Source of the DNA: Combretum micranthum
Lineage: Eukaryota; Streptophyta; Magnoliopsida; Myrtales; Combretaceae
Direction of reading: 5' to 3'
Assembly (NCBI GenBank): GCA_024138025.1
Contig: JAMXBD010001581.1
Location: 248,001-312,000 of the forward strand
Length of the DNA: 64,000 nt
Positions 38,598-50,380 of this stretch are shown in pieces; position 1 is the first letter of the stretch, and each line of letters begins with the position of its first letter. The notes beneath the pieces are model-generated. The model was not told where the DNA came from. It did no database searches and saw only the letters and a list, made by a program, of their open reading frames with translations. The position numbers and the translations under genes are program-made.

Positions 38598-41500
38598 ATG
38601 GTGGTGAAGAAGAGGCTGGATACTAGAGCTCCTGGCTTTCAGATCCCAATTGTACCCCGCTCCCAGATCAGCCAGAGTAAGTAATGATGCAATTCTAGAT
38701 GAATGGTGGTTTGCAATTTGTTAATTTAAGATGTAATGACACGCATTTATTCTTTCCAGAGGAGGGGTCTTCTTAGGAAGATATCTGATGCCAATGATAT
38801 ATGCGCTATTGAGTTGCTTGCTTCATTAGCCGGCAAGCTATTGCAGGAGAGTGAAAGCTCTACAGCATCTAACAATTCATCTGAAGAGACCAATCAGCTT
38901 TCTATCAGCAAAGATGCCATTAAACAGGAAAGGCAGGATAAAGATAAACCTGTGAAAACTGAATGCTTTGAGCAATCATCTTGCCGTCCATGCTGTGAGG
39001 AAACTCTCTTCCATTCTGAGCAGGCATCAGAAGATAGTTCATCAAGTGTTCTTCTGGCCATTTCCCAAAACTGAGGCCGATAGTACTAACCCAAAAGTTA
39101 CAGGTACTGCTTTCAGTAGTGAGATCAAGTCTCCAGTTTGCAAAGAGAAGATTGAGGTTGGAATTTCCAATAACATTATGGGTACAAACTCGGGTATGGG
39201 TGTTCCTTCTGATGTTAAGTTACAAAGTCAAAAAGAGAAGCACCTTGACCACCAAGGGACTGGAGGCCTCACATGTCCAAAGGATCTGATTGAATATAAT
39301 GTTAAGGTTCCTGCTAAAAATTCGACTGGTCTTATGCAGAAGCCTTTTTTGAAGGATCCTTGTCATGTTGCCACTTTTTCAAGGCATAGAAGTGACACTA
39401 AATTAGGTCGTAGAGATGGTGACGAAAACTTTCCTAGGTTCAATAAACGCAACAACAAATTGAGATCTTTTAGGCATCCACAGCGTATTGCTGACCGCAG
39501 GATAAGAAAGTTGCTTACTTCAAAATATTGGAGAGCAGCTCCAAAGCTAAAGGACAGTGAACTCTTGAAAGTTGGTAAGTTATAAATTCTTTCTTCCCTG
39601 AAATACATTTTAATATTTCAGTTCACCCATGGTCTCTTTATACTGATATTTGTAATTTCATCTAGAAGGGGGATTAAAGGCTTTCAACCAGAAGAGGAAA
39701 GTTCGTTATAATGGTGAAAGATACCACAGTGATCTTTTTTATAAAAGAAGGAAGTTGCTTGACAGAAGTTCAATTGCAACTTCTGATGGAGTTCTTAGTA
39801 GTGAAAGCGTTTCGAAATTCACCACTGAAGAACCTGATTGGCGATAAGAATGATACATATACATCAGTTCATGGAGGTTTGTTTCATATAAATAGAAATC
39901 TATGTGCTCTTTTTAGTTTTCTGGTTTTTCAAATCTTGATAATTGTGCTGATGATGGGAACTTGTTTTTCCAGAGAGTGGGGTATCTTCTTCAATTTTTT
40001 GTGGTCAATCATCTTTCCATGCAAAAGAAACTCATGGTATTTGAATCTCATGTGATACTGTTGTTTTTATTGCGCTCGAATTGTGTTTTCAATCAGAGGG
40101 TTCTGATGTTGCTTTATGTTTCTACCATCCAGTGAAATTTAGCATCAAATCTTTCAGAATTCCAGAGCTTTATGTCGATGTCCCTGAAACAGCTACCGTG
40201 GGATTGCTCAAGGTGCGTCCATGAGGTTTTTAAAATCCTTGCATTTGCTGCTGTTCTAGAGAAGTTCATGATATATATGCTGTAGGACTTAAATTGTTTA
40301 GCTCTAGGATGTCAAAAATACATGGTTGTTAGCTTATAATCTTGTGTTCTACCGTACATATTTGCATTATGAATTTGTTTGAGGTATAGTTAGTGCCTAT
40401 TTTTGAAAAACAGCACAATCTATTTTTGCAGAGGACTGTTATGGAGGCAGTGAATGCCATACTTGGAAGTGGATTGCGAGTGGGAGTTGTGCTTCGTGGA
40501 AAGAAGGTACGAGATGACAATAGAACATTATTGCAGACTGGCATTTCCTGTAAAGAAAACCTAGATGAATTAGGTTTTACACTTGAGCCTAGCCAGCCAC
40601 GAACTCCCCCTGTCATTGCTGCAGAAGATCCTCCTCCCCTAATTTGTGACAGCCCACCATTAATCAGGTAGGAAAAGACAGCTCTCTGTTGTTTATAAAT
40701 TTGGCTCTGGAAACATTGGCTTTAGCATTTACAAAGATTGTTTTGATCTGTATAAGTCATTTTGTTTTTTCATTTCAGGTCCCTAGATAATCCCATTTCA
40801 GATCCCGATACTGTGGAGGCCACATCTAACCCACTACCGCTAACAAGCATTGCTACTACTGTAGATAATAACCAGCAAACAATCTCCTCACAATCTGATG
40901 TTCTTTCTGACAAAACTGAGTCAGGGTCGAAGGCTCTTGTTCCTGTTCCTGTTCCTGATCCTGCTCTAGAAATGCACTCAGGACCATTGGCTATAGTTCC
41001 AGTGAACCCGAAAAACAAGCGGTCTGAGCTTTCACAGCGTCGTATTAGGAGACCTTTCTCTGTGGCAGAGGTTGAAGCACTGGTTCACGCTGTTGAGGAA
41101 CTTGGAACTGGAAGGTAATGCATTAGCCTACCTTTACCATTTCTTTCACATAGGAGACGATTTATCTCAGTATCTGATAGGAAATTTTACTTTTAAATCG
41201 ATCTTATGGTAATTGTGTTTTACCATGTAGATGGCGTGATGTTAAATTGCGTGCCTTTGAAAATGCAGACCACCGGACTTATGTTGACTTGAAGGTATTG
41301 TACTGACCACTTGAGAGTTCATTGATTATTTAGCATATGTGAAAAAAGTTATTCACGATATGATAGGCATGTTCTTCATGAATCAAAATGAAGTTTTCTC
41401 ATGTCTATGCATATCTATGCTCGGATAATTGAAGAAATTCACACGCAGCATTATCCATTTTCCGCTTTCTGGTTTTGATGAGACAGTCTATCTATTACTA

Positions 41501-41974
41501 GCTTAAGTTGCCCATTTTCTGTTTCACTTGACTGCATATTGCCACAAATTTCCGATGCTTTGTCAAGTTGATGAATGATCCGACAATTTATCTTAATTTA
41601 GTTGTATCAGAAGTAAATATAATTGGCAAATTTAGATGCTGCCATCAAAGTCCATATTTCACTCAGATGTTGTAAAAGTGTCCTTTTGTTAGATGAGTTA
41701 ATACTTGGAGCGGTGTTAAACTATGAAGCTTCAACTCACTGGTGGGTTTACTGGGCATTTTGGCAGGATAAATGGAAGACATTGGTTCACACTGCTAGCA
41801 TATCCCCACAGCAACGAAGGGAGAGCCCGTGCCACAGGAGCTGTTGGACAGGTCTTAGCCGCCCACGCATACTGGTCCCAGCATCAGGCAAAGCAACATG
41901 GGAAGAGTCACGCCACTGCTCCAAAGATTGCAGATGCGCAAGCTGAGAGGAGCCAAGTTGAGGCGGCCGTCTGA
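38598..41974 (+). CDS. Telomere-repeat-binding TRF-like protein (TRP1/TBP1 family), frame broken as printed
   Basis: Plant TRFL proteins bind double-stranded TTTAGGG repeats in the nucleus through a C-terminal Myb/telobox domain. Exons inferred from GT-AG borders: 38598-38676, 38760-39574, 39666-39876, 39974-40036, 40133-40212, 40432-40667, 40779-41114, 41231-41294, 41767-41974. Intact length would be about 697 residues. Seen: N-terminal MVVKKRLD and DICAIELLASLAGKLL; RRIRKLLTSKYW at about 273-284; a ubiquitin-like region about 390-470 (VKFSIKSFR, PELYVDVPETATVG, GVVLRGKKVRDDN, TLLQTGISC); a Myb domain about 583-645 (RRPFSVAEVEALV, GTGRWRDVKLRAF, telobox VDLKDKWKTLVHT), then the plant-specific extension (LAAHAYWSQHQ). 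The raw frame breaks near 38659, between 39000 and 39070, at 39815-39817, at 41819-41821 and at 41851-41852; similarity resumes in the next frame each time. All splice sites and phases agree once these are allowed for. The start is chosen by the family N-terminus. Confidence 0.88.
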
Positions 41975-42180
41975 CATGTACAATGTATAAAACAAGGTGG
42001 AAGAAGAAATCATTTGACAGGACAGGAACACGTATGATGACAATGTACAGTTTATATTCAATGTCAAGCGTCATTCTCACTTACACAATTCTTTGCCGGA
42101 TTTTTCCAGCCCCTGGAAACGCCCGGCAGCTGTAAATTTTTCAAGGAATAAACAGTTTTTGCACAATTTGCTGTGTTTTC
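41975..42180 (+). terminator. 3' untranslated region with AATAAA signal (TRFL gene)
   Basis: AATAAA at 42147-42152 lies about 173 bp after the stop codon and is followed by a T-rich stretch, an ordinary layout for a plant polyadenylation site. The untranslated region is more GC-balanced than the spacer beyond it, which supports its belonging to the transcript. Confidence 0.55.
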
Positions 42181-42526
42181 TTTCCATTCAGTTTCTGGCC
42201 ATTCTGTAAAATACATTCTAATTTGGTAAAGAACTAATGTAGCTTACCCTTTCAATTGTAAAAGAATTTCTAGTTTTCATTATTTTATTTTTCTCTATTT
42301 GAATTTTATCGTTTATCCATTTTTGTAGATGTTTGTTTACCATGAGGCCAAACATATTTACTTTCCCTTTTATTTCCATGGTTGGTCCCTGTAATTTATG
42401 ATCCCGTTTCAGGTTGAGTTGATTGACTTTTGTGTTTTATTATTGTAGGGTTATGTTCATTAAAAAGATGGAAAAGGTAGTTATTAAAAAAAGAAAAAGA
42501 GAAAAGGAAAGAAGAAGTAAATAAGT

Positions 42527-42722
42527 GGGTCTGCTTGGCTAGATTTTTTAAGCAGATATAGATATTTTTTTGAAATTTTTTTTAACGAATTGTTTATGTA
42601 GAAACAGATACTAATAAAAAAAAATTAGTAGTTCTAATGAAAAATCAAATAGTTGAAATATAGATGCAAATCGGATTATATATACATATTATTTTAATAC
42701 AGATAGATATGAAAAACAGACC
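42527..42722. mobile_element. Tourist-like MITE, copy C
   Basis: It starts GGGTCTGCTTGGCTAG and ends AAAAACAGACC, so the GGGTCTG/CAGACC ends mirror each other. The interior follows the order of copies A and B (AACGAATTGTTTAT, AGTTCTAATGAAAAATCAAA, TAGATGCAAATCGGAT). It sits about 350 bp beyond the probable end of the TRFL transcript. Confidence 0.55.
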
Positions 42723-44482
42723 ATCAAGATAAGAGTATTTTTACTGTCGTGTTATAGAACCATTCGATGGTATATTAACTGTTTTAATAGTGTAATCAAT
42801 AACAGAATTTTTTAAATAGATATTAATGAGTATGTTTTCAATCAAGATAAATCTAATTCTAAGCATCCTATAATATATTTAAGTTATGTAATTTTTATAT
42901 TAAATAGTTGCAAAGGCTTTTCTTGTGGTGTTAAGAAATCCATTATAAAAAAATTGATTTTTAGAGATCAAAATTTTACAATGAAAATTAAGAGCATAAC
43001 TTTTATTTCTACAAATAGAATTAAAAATGATAATTTTTGTGATAAAAATTTACATTTAAAAATAAAAATTCTGTTTTCTTGTAGTGATTGAATAAAATAT
43101 TTTATTATTTTATACACTAGCTATTGTTATAACTTGTGAAATGGATCATAAAAAATGTTAAATATATATATTATTTTGGGATGGTTGATTATATATTATA
43201 TTTTAAGAGAATCGGGATCCGTTCAATTCGTAAGGATCCTTTTGATATATTTATATATAGGTTATTAATTGCATGATCATAAAAATTTATTATAATATAT
43301 ACAAAGTCAATTGATCCATTGATTCTTAACTACATGGGCAATTGGGCATTATTAATTTATTTTCATGAACTCCTTTTTTCCCCCACTTAAGAAATGTGAA
43401 TTTTAACGACCTCTTAGCTAGTGCCTAGTAAATATCCATTGATGGAACCCCCTTTTTTTTTTTAACTTTATCACCCCACAAAATCTTGAATCTTCCTAAT
43501 TATTTATAATATAAGGGGGAAAAAAAGCAAAAAGGAAAAAAGAAAGGAAATATAGTATTATAAGGTGAAAAGAGAGGTGAGGTTGCTTGCTAGTTGCTTG
43601 GGGTGATTGTAAACCGTGGGGATGCTGTCTAAAGAAACAACGTAGTAAAGAAGCAACCTTGTAACCATTAGAGTTGAATCACACGCAACTACAACAGACC
43701 AAACATTGAAACTTCGTTTCCTCGTTATCTCAACTCAACAAGATGCGGGGAAGCTGAAAATTAGGTGCTTCCCTACACGTTACGTCACATGGTTGTAGTT
43801 GTGTGAGAGAAGTTTTCACTTCACGTTGTTTTCAATAGTCAATTGGCTGGCTGCCTCTCCCTCTCTCCCTTCACCCAACGTTTCTACTTTTACGGTTTCG
43901 TGGTTTTAGTGGTCTCCTAACCTATTTGTAGATATCCTTTCTTAATTTATCAACTTAGATATTTTATTGCCTAAAGAAGAATTGTATGGATCTTTTAAGA
44001 TAAAGTTTTGATCACTTGTAGATTGGATATGGATGATCTAGTAGCAATTTGATGGAGAAAAATTCTTGATTACCGATCGGAAAAAATATTAAAGAAAATG
44101 AACAAATACTAATTAGAAAAAATTAACTATGCAATTACTTTCTCAATGTCACATTTTAAAGATGTCATATTTAAGTTTATAAGAGAATGCGACACTATTA
44201 TAAATTGTAATTCATGTATCGCATGTTCAAAATATGATACCCTTTTATATATCACAATTTGCACATGCTATGCCCTTACAAGATTATTTTGTGTATGTTG
44301 TTATATCACATTTAGAAGATGGGATACTCACATGAAATATGGTATCACATTTTCAAGATGCAATGTAACATTGATATTTTAGTAATTTGTTTTAACATAA
44401 TTTATGCTTCTGTAATTTTTTTTTTTTAAAGTGATAGACATGTGATTCACTTCAATTTAGCATATTAAACGTCTAACTTCCA
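42723..44482. other. AT-rich intergenic DNA
   Basis: No gene is supported. The interval 43560-43920 has a balanced composition, a CTCCCTCTCTCCC stretch at 43857-43869 and an ACGTTACGTCACATGG cluster at 43779-43794 (ACGT-core words that bZIP factors recognise). It could be the upstream region or relic of a lost gene; no reading frame accompanies it. At 44146-44382 several CACATTTTNAAGATG words recur. Confidence 0.5.
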
Positions 44483-44585
44483 CCTAATAGAGTTGTAATC
44501 CAATGGTATCTTTCTTAGTTTTTCAAATAAGAGATAGCAGTTTTGATTCCCCCCTTCCTTCGTTGTAATGGCTAAAAAAAAAAAT
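44483..44585 (+). mobile_element. tRNA-derived SINE with perfect 11-bp target duplication
   Basis: The direct repeat TCTAACTTCCA flanks the insert at 44472-44482 and 44586-44596. Between them is a 103-bp unit with a box A-like AGTTGTAATCCAATGG near 44491-44506, a box B-like AGTTTTGATTCCCCC near 44539-44553 (compare GGTTCGATTCC), and an A run at its 3' end. Internal RNA polymerase III promoter boxes, an A tail and a target duplication of this size are the marks of a SINE mobilised by LINE machinery. The unchanged duplication suggests fairly recent insertion. Confidence 0.78.
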
Positions 44586-44596
44586 TCTAACTTCCA

Positions 44597-47475
44597 AACA
44601 TAATGCAGAAATATATAAATTTAAGTTGGCTTATAAGTTTTTTAGGCTTGGTTTAGTATTTTTACAAATTTAATTTGAATATGATATTATTGGAGATATG
44701 CTCAATGAGCTAATGAACATTAAGTTTAATTGTTCATCAAGTTTTAACATTTGAATTTAATTCAGATTTTGCAATAAATTTTAATAGGAAGAAGCCTAAC
44801 TATTCTAGTAAATTTACAAAAATAACCCTCTGCTTTTTTCTATTTTTCAATTCAATTTTTGGATAATTTTTAACACATTTAACCAAATCCTCCACCTATT
44901 ACAACTTATTATTTGAATCGTTTGCTTCTTTTTTTTCTTCCTTCAATTTTTCTATATGAATCCTCTATATTTTCAAACAGTAAGAAAAAAAAATCTATCT
45001 ATGACGTCAATAAATGATCTCACTAATTTTTTTTGTTATTGTTGTCATAATAAAATAACAAACACTATGGGGTTGATTTTGGCCCCTATTGTCATATATG
45101 CACCTACTCTTCAAAAAATTAAATGCATAGATGCATGAAACTAACACCAGTATATACATGTCTGAAAAAGGAACCCTAAATAAAAACGGAAATAGATTGC
45201 TATTTTCACGAGAAATATGGATAAACCATTATAGAATGTTTTTTGTTTGTTTATTTTGATTGTTTTGATTTTATTTTTTTATTTTTAAATAGAGTATTTT
45301 TTTAAAAAAAGAGATACAAATAAAAAATAAATATTTTTATTTATAAACAAACTAAACAGATCAAATAAAAATAAAATATAAATAAAATGTAGATACATAT
45401 AAAATAAAGACATATGAAAAAGACAATTCATATAGACTCATAATATGTTAGATGCCATTTAAAAAGGTAAAACTATATTTATAAGAAAATTTAATAGAAT
45501 CACTCATAATCATGGTGTGTGAAAATATTCCGCTCCCTTGGAAAATGTAACAGAAGATAAAGAACTCAGATAAAATAAAAGGGAGAGAGCTCTAGGACTA
45601 AAACACAATAGCTAAAAATAAAAGGATTTAAATAGAAAAATAATAAAAATTGAAGGAAAACTTTTGTGTTTTCAAATGGGATAAAGCATTTTTGGTACCT
45701 GATCTTTGGATAGACAAACAATTAGATATCTGAATTTTTAATAAGACTGATGTCATATCTAGTCAAATTTTTCATACTCCTTTTTACTATCTCATCTAAT
45801 TATTACCTAACACGTATCTATTGTTTTCAAATTTACAATAAAACAGCAAGGTGATAAAAAGATCTTGAAAAGTTTATCTGAATATAAAATTAATTTTTTA
45901 AAAAATTTAAATACTTAATTATCAATTTTGTTAAAGTTTGGGTGCCAAATCAGTTTTTTTTTTTTTTTTTTTCCTTTTCAAAATTATTGAGTTTAGATGG
46001 AATTATTCAAGTTTGGCTGGCTGTTAAAGCATATAGAGTGAAAAATAAACAAATAAACAATGATGATGTGGTACTTTTGCCGGATCAAAGCTGCTTTTTA
46101 ATATTTATTCATTAAACATAGAAAAGCAGTTTCTTGAATTGTCAGTATGCAATGATTTGATCATTAAAGAGACTTATGCAGGTTCAACAATCACGAGATG
46201 AACAGATGCAAATAAGCCTAATGTCAGGTTGCAACACGACTAAACACGGCTGGCTAAACCTAAACGAGAAGAAATAAAAACAAAGATAACCAAGATGGGA
46301 ATCTTTCCTCCTTTATTATTATTATTATTATTATTTGCATTGCATATAAACAAATTCGATATGAAGATTTGAAATTATCTTTTTACACTTCAATTCATGG
46401 ATACCGCATTAGGCAGGATAATCAATAACTTTTTATTTTCCGAAATCTAGATAAATTTTTATTAATAAACTAGAGGAATATAGTTTTGTGATTCATGTAT
46501 CTTTAAAAAAACAAAATTATACAACATAGTATTATAAAAAAACTCATGTGTTTACTTGCAAATAATATTCACGGGATGTCTCATGTGTTTGTTATGCCAA
46601 AGTGCAATTATGAAAATGAATAAATAGATAAATAGACTCTTATTCCATCCACAAATTTCCTCACACGTCTTTTCCTTTAAATGCTTAATACTATATTATA
46701 TCAAATCGAATAGTAAACTTTAATTTAATGATTCAGATACCGGGAAACGAAAATTTTGTGAATTAAGAAGCCCATTTTTGAAGTTACTTTTATAATTTTT
46801 CCTCTATAGTCAAGTGCTCCTTTACATTCCATCTCAAATGACAAGAACAATGGAAAAACAAAATCCAAACTTCAAAATCTCATACCAAAATGCCATATTA
46901 GTCGCTTCCATGGGTTTGGACAATATGTTTGAGTTTTCTTTTCCCTATTATTTGGATTTTAATTGATGGTAATAAATTATGGGTTAATCACAAAAATCTC
47001 ACTTGTACTTTAGATAAAACTCAAGTTATTTTATTATAAAGAAATTAAAACAAGCTATATATTTGCAAATAAGTCAAAACACTAAAACATTATTAATTAG
47101 ACCTTTGACAAAATGATATTGCACAATTCCAGATTACACCCCAATCCGCGTAGATGCCCTGCTAGAGAGGCCCATGTGAATGTTCACATGATGTCTCGTT
47201 AGGAATTTGCAATCACACTCTAGGTCCAGTCTGGCTAAAATCCTTTAATTTTCTTTACTTTATTTAGGGCATGACCGTCCAAGATTGGTGACGACTGTAT
47301 ACATTACCAACGTAACGGTTTAAAATGTAGATACATGGGTAAATATAACATATTTGAGTGGGCATCGTTGTCGCGGATTGAGTCGTATGAAAAATAAAGG
47401 AACAAAGCATGTTACCCATGTCAAGATAGGAATAAAGCTGCATTTCCGTTGAGTGAATGTCTACCTACATGTGGT
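44597..47475. other. AT-rich intergenic DNA
   Basis: No gene. A TTA trinucleotide run lies at about 46313-46335, a T run at 45955-45973, and a weak relative of the Tourist-like MITE family at about 45240-45432. The stretch 47110-47475 is less AT-rich and runs into TGTAACACCCCGAACCC at 47474, a string often found at the start of Gypsy LTRs; no other LTR feature is visible there. Confidence 0.5.
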
Positions 47476-47493
47476 GTAACACCCCGAACCCAT

Positions 47494-47770
47494 CGCTGAA
47501 TGAATAGGCTGTAATGGAATTCCTATTACGGAGAAATAGAATAGAGCTGTAATAGATTTTTCTTTATTAAATTTTTATTTAAATGGTGGTATTTAAAAAA
47601 AAAAAAAAGACAGTTCCAGTATTGAATTGGTATTCATAAGTTTGAATAAAGAATGGCTATTCATTATTTTGTGTAATAGGGATTCATTATGGAATCGCTA
47701 TTCGGTGAACTAAACAGCGTAATAGCTATTCATAAAGAATAAAGCTGTAATGAAATTGCAATTACAGCGA
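47494..47770. mobile_element. Candidate MITE with CTGTAAT-type inverted ends
   Basis: The left part contains GCTGAATGAATAGGCTGTAA and CCTATTAC. The right part, reverse complemented, contains TTCGCTGTAATTGC, CATTACAGC and GAATAGCTATTACGCTG. The arms pair only loosely and a long A run near 47597-47609 interrupts the left one. No reading frame and no clear target duplication. Confidence 0.4.
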
Positions 47771-48845
47771 ATTGAACGAGTAGAGAAAAAGTTTTTCAAA
47801 AGGGTTGGGCAATACCAACTAATAACAAATGTCATATAATCAAATACAAATTAATTGTATTATGTTAATTGATAGAAAATAATATACAATTGGAATATGC
47901 CCCCAAACCCCCCATTTAAAAAATAATAACCCTAAGCACGTTTTCGAACAAAAGCTTTTACAAAAAGAAGATCTATCTACTTAGCACTCAAACATAGAAT
48001 TAGGTTTTTATCTAATTAGGTGCTCTACCTTAGAATATAAGATTGGACATTCCACCCTAAGAGATAGAATTGAGCTTTTACTAGGTCAGGTGCTCCACCT
48101 CAAAGCGCAAAATAGGGCACAAGCACCAATGGTGCAAAATCCAAAATTTTAATAGGATGAATTGTGGGAGAAGAGAAGACTTCTATTTATATATTGTTAT
48201 AAAGGGGACTATATCTAGTTTCCCAATTTTCTTGGTCCTAGATTGAATAACCCTTTTTTTTTTCCACTTCCTCTTATATTTTTCCTTATAAGTTACTTCT
48301 TATATTTATGTGATATATATATTTATATATCACATTCTACATCTTATTTACTTCGTATAAATTACTTGTCTTATATATAATGTACACATTTATTTATAAT
48401 TATATTTTTAAATCTATTTGTTGCTATTTCTTTATTTATTTCTATATATCTCTAAATAAGTCTAACTGACATATCTTTTTTTATTATAAGTTGTGTATTT
48501 ATTTTTTAATAAAGCACGAATTAACTATTCTTATAATCTATTTCTTTTAACGACTTTCCCTGATAATAGATCTCCTCATTTGCACTTTCTTCATGAAATC
48601 TTTCATATTATTGTTATAATAACTCAATACTTAGTCACAACTTTATTTCATATCACTATCATCATATATATGTACATACTCTTTTAACATCTCTTTTAAT
48701 AATCCATATACCTATATATCTGTAAATACATTCCTTTACTAAGTATTGTTTATTTTTCATAACAGTCCCAACTATGGATACTAAATTTTTTATTTGCACA
48801 TATATCATTCTCTTTTCTTATAATTAATAGAATATATATATATAT
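47771..48845. other. AT-rich intergenic DNA
   Basis: A small internal duplication is visible: GAATTAGGTTTTTATCTAAT (47996) is echoed by GAATTGAGCTTTTACTAGGT (48067), each followed by GGTGCTCCACCT or GGTGCTCTACCT. Otherwise a T- and A-rich spacer with no gene. Confidence 0.5.
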
Positions 48846-49139
48846 GACTAAATGTTGTAAATGGAACTTGAATGTTGGAAAAATATGCATTTACACCTAA
48901 ACTATAAAATTGATCAATTTAGTATGTGAACTTTGAAATTGATAAACTCAATATTTTGAAGAACTTTTTGTGTATGCTAAAACTAATATTGCGAATGTAT
49001 TGTTGGCATACATAAAAAGTTCTTTCAAGTACTAAACTGATCAATTTTAAAATTCAAGTATTAAATTGATCGATTTCAAACTTCAGATACTTATTTAAAT
49101 ATTTTTCTAAAATTCAGGTGTCATTCATAATATTAACCC
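48846..49139. mobile_element. Foldback (long inverted repeat) element
   Basis: Nearly the whole segment is an imperfect palindrome. The left arm (48846-48975) and right arm (49008-49139) share, after reverse complementing, AAAAATAT, GATCAATTTARTA, TTGAAATTGAT-like words and GAAGAACTTTTT. The apex stem GAACTTTTTGTGTATG pairs with CATACATAAAAAGTTC around a loop of about 30 bases. No protein is encoded. Such elements can yield hairpin RNA if transcribed; that is inference. Confidence 0.65.
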
Positions 49140-49983
49140 TATTATATGTTCTTTCATTACTTATTATTTATTTATCAAGTAGAATTAGGAGTATTTCTTA
49201 TAAGTAGAGATGTCATCCATTTATTGGAAATTTAAACATCCTAACAAGTTATTTTAACTGATAAAGTTTTTTTTTTTTTTCATTTTTAAGGTTTTCACCT
49301 GCAATGAAATTAACGTTGCTTATTAAATATGTAATCTGTCAATTTAGTCACTTGACATTATGATTCCAAGTAAGTTTAAATTGAAAAAATTTGAAATAGT
49401 TTATAACTGAGCAACCCCACTCATATGTTTATGTAAGTTAAGGCTTAAGATTATTTACAAATGTAATTATATTACGATGGGTATTGAATATCTTGAATAC
49501 TACAAGTAGAGAGAGCAAAGAGAAGAGATAGAAGACCACACTTTTATAAGATTATACTAATTAATTGAGGAACTATTTATGTAGTTTTTCCTGCATATCA
49601 ATATTGTGAGAGTCACATGTATTAGTCATACAATAGTTGGAGTTAAACATACAAGCAATATAAGCCATATCGTAGTTATAACTATGCAAAATGTGTGCAT
49701 TTCAATTCAAAGTGACAATTATAAAACAATGGGTGAAAACAACATATAAAAAAGGAAAAAATGGAAAGAAACTATTAGGGCATTAATCTTTTACTTTAAG
49801 ATCACATTCTAAGCTTAAAGACTAGAAATTTATCTTTGTAAATGGGCTTAAAATATAAATATTATTGTTTATTTATTTGGACTTGATTCGGAGCTTAGGT
49901 GAGAGGCTCAACGAGTTTGATTTAGTTATTGTGTTGAGAAGGCAACAACAATCCATAGAGGATTTCATTCACAAAGATCGCAG

Positions 49984-50144
49984 TACTACAAAAAAATTAG
50001 GTTTTAGCCATACTTAATAAATGTCATGGTATAGAAAATATTGCTAAATATATTATACTAACATGAAAGAATATATTTAGCAGTATTTATTCCATATGCG
50101 ATCATGTTTATTAAATGTGGCTAATGCCTAATTTTCTTATAGTA
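49984..50144. mobile_element. CACTA-like MITE
   Basis: The left end reads TACTACAAAAAAATTAGG. The right end, reverse complemented, reads TACTATAAGAAAATTAGG. Both then continue into a TTAGCCA-type word and TTAATAAA. CACTACAAGAAA is the usual tip of plant CACTA elements, and here the first C is T on both sides. At 161 bp it can only be a deletion derivative. A 3-bp GCA beside the right end is nearly matched on the left. Confidence 0.6.
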
Positions 50145-50380
50145 GCAACTCAAGTGTTACCATTACAATTGCTTAATAACTATAAGGTTGACGCACGATG
50201 TCTACTTAAGCTCTTTACCTGTCATTTGTGTATTTGAGACACTAAGACTGTTCTCTCTTTCTTCCATCATTCTCTCCAAGCCATTCCAATAGTGAACTAG
50301 GCTCATTGGGCGCTATCACCTAACCTACAAGTCAAGTAAAAAAAAATAAACAATAATATTTATATTTTAAACCCATTTAT

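Noticed and set aside
39000..39075. A very short intron as the explanation of the first frame change in exon 2 of the TRFL gene
   Set aside because: TAGTACTAAC at 39081-39090 looks like a branch site, but the family-like sequence seems to continue through it, and available donors would give an intron of only about 50-110 bp that removes conserved-looking residues.
47474..47493. TGTAACACCCCGAACCC as the start of another Gypsy LTR
   Set aside because: The expected LTR body, promoter and 3' end do not follow; a MITE-like segment begins almost at once, so only a possible trace remains.
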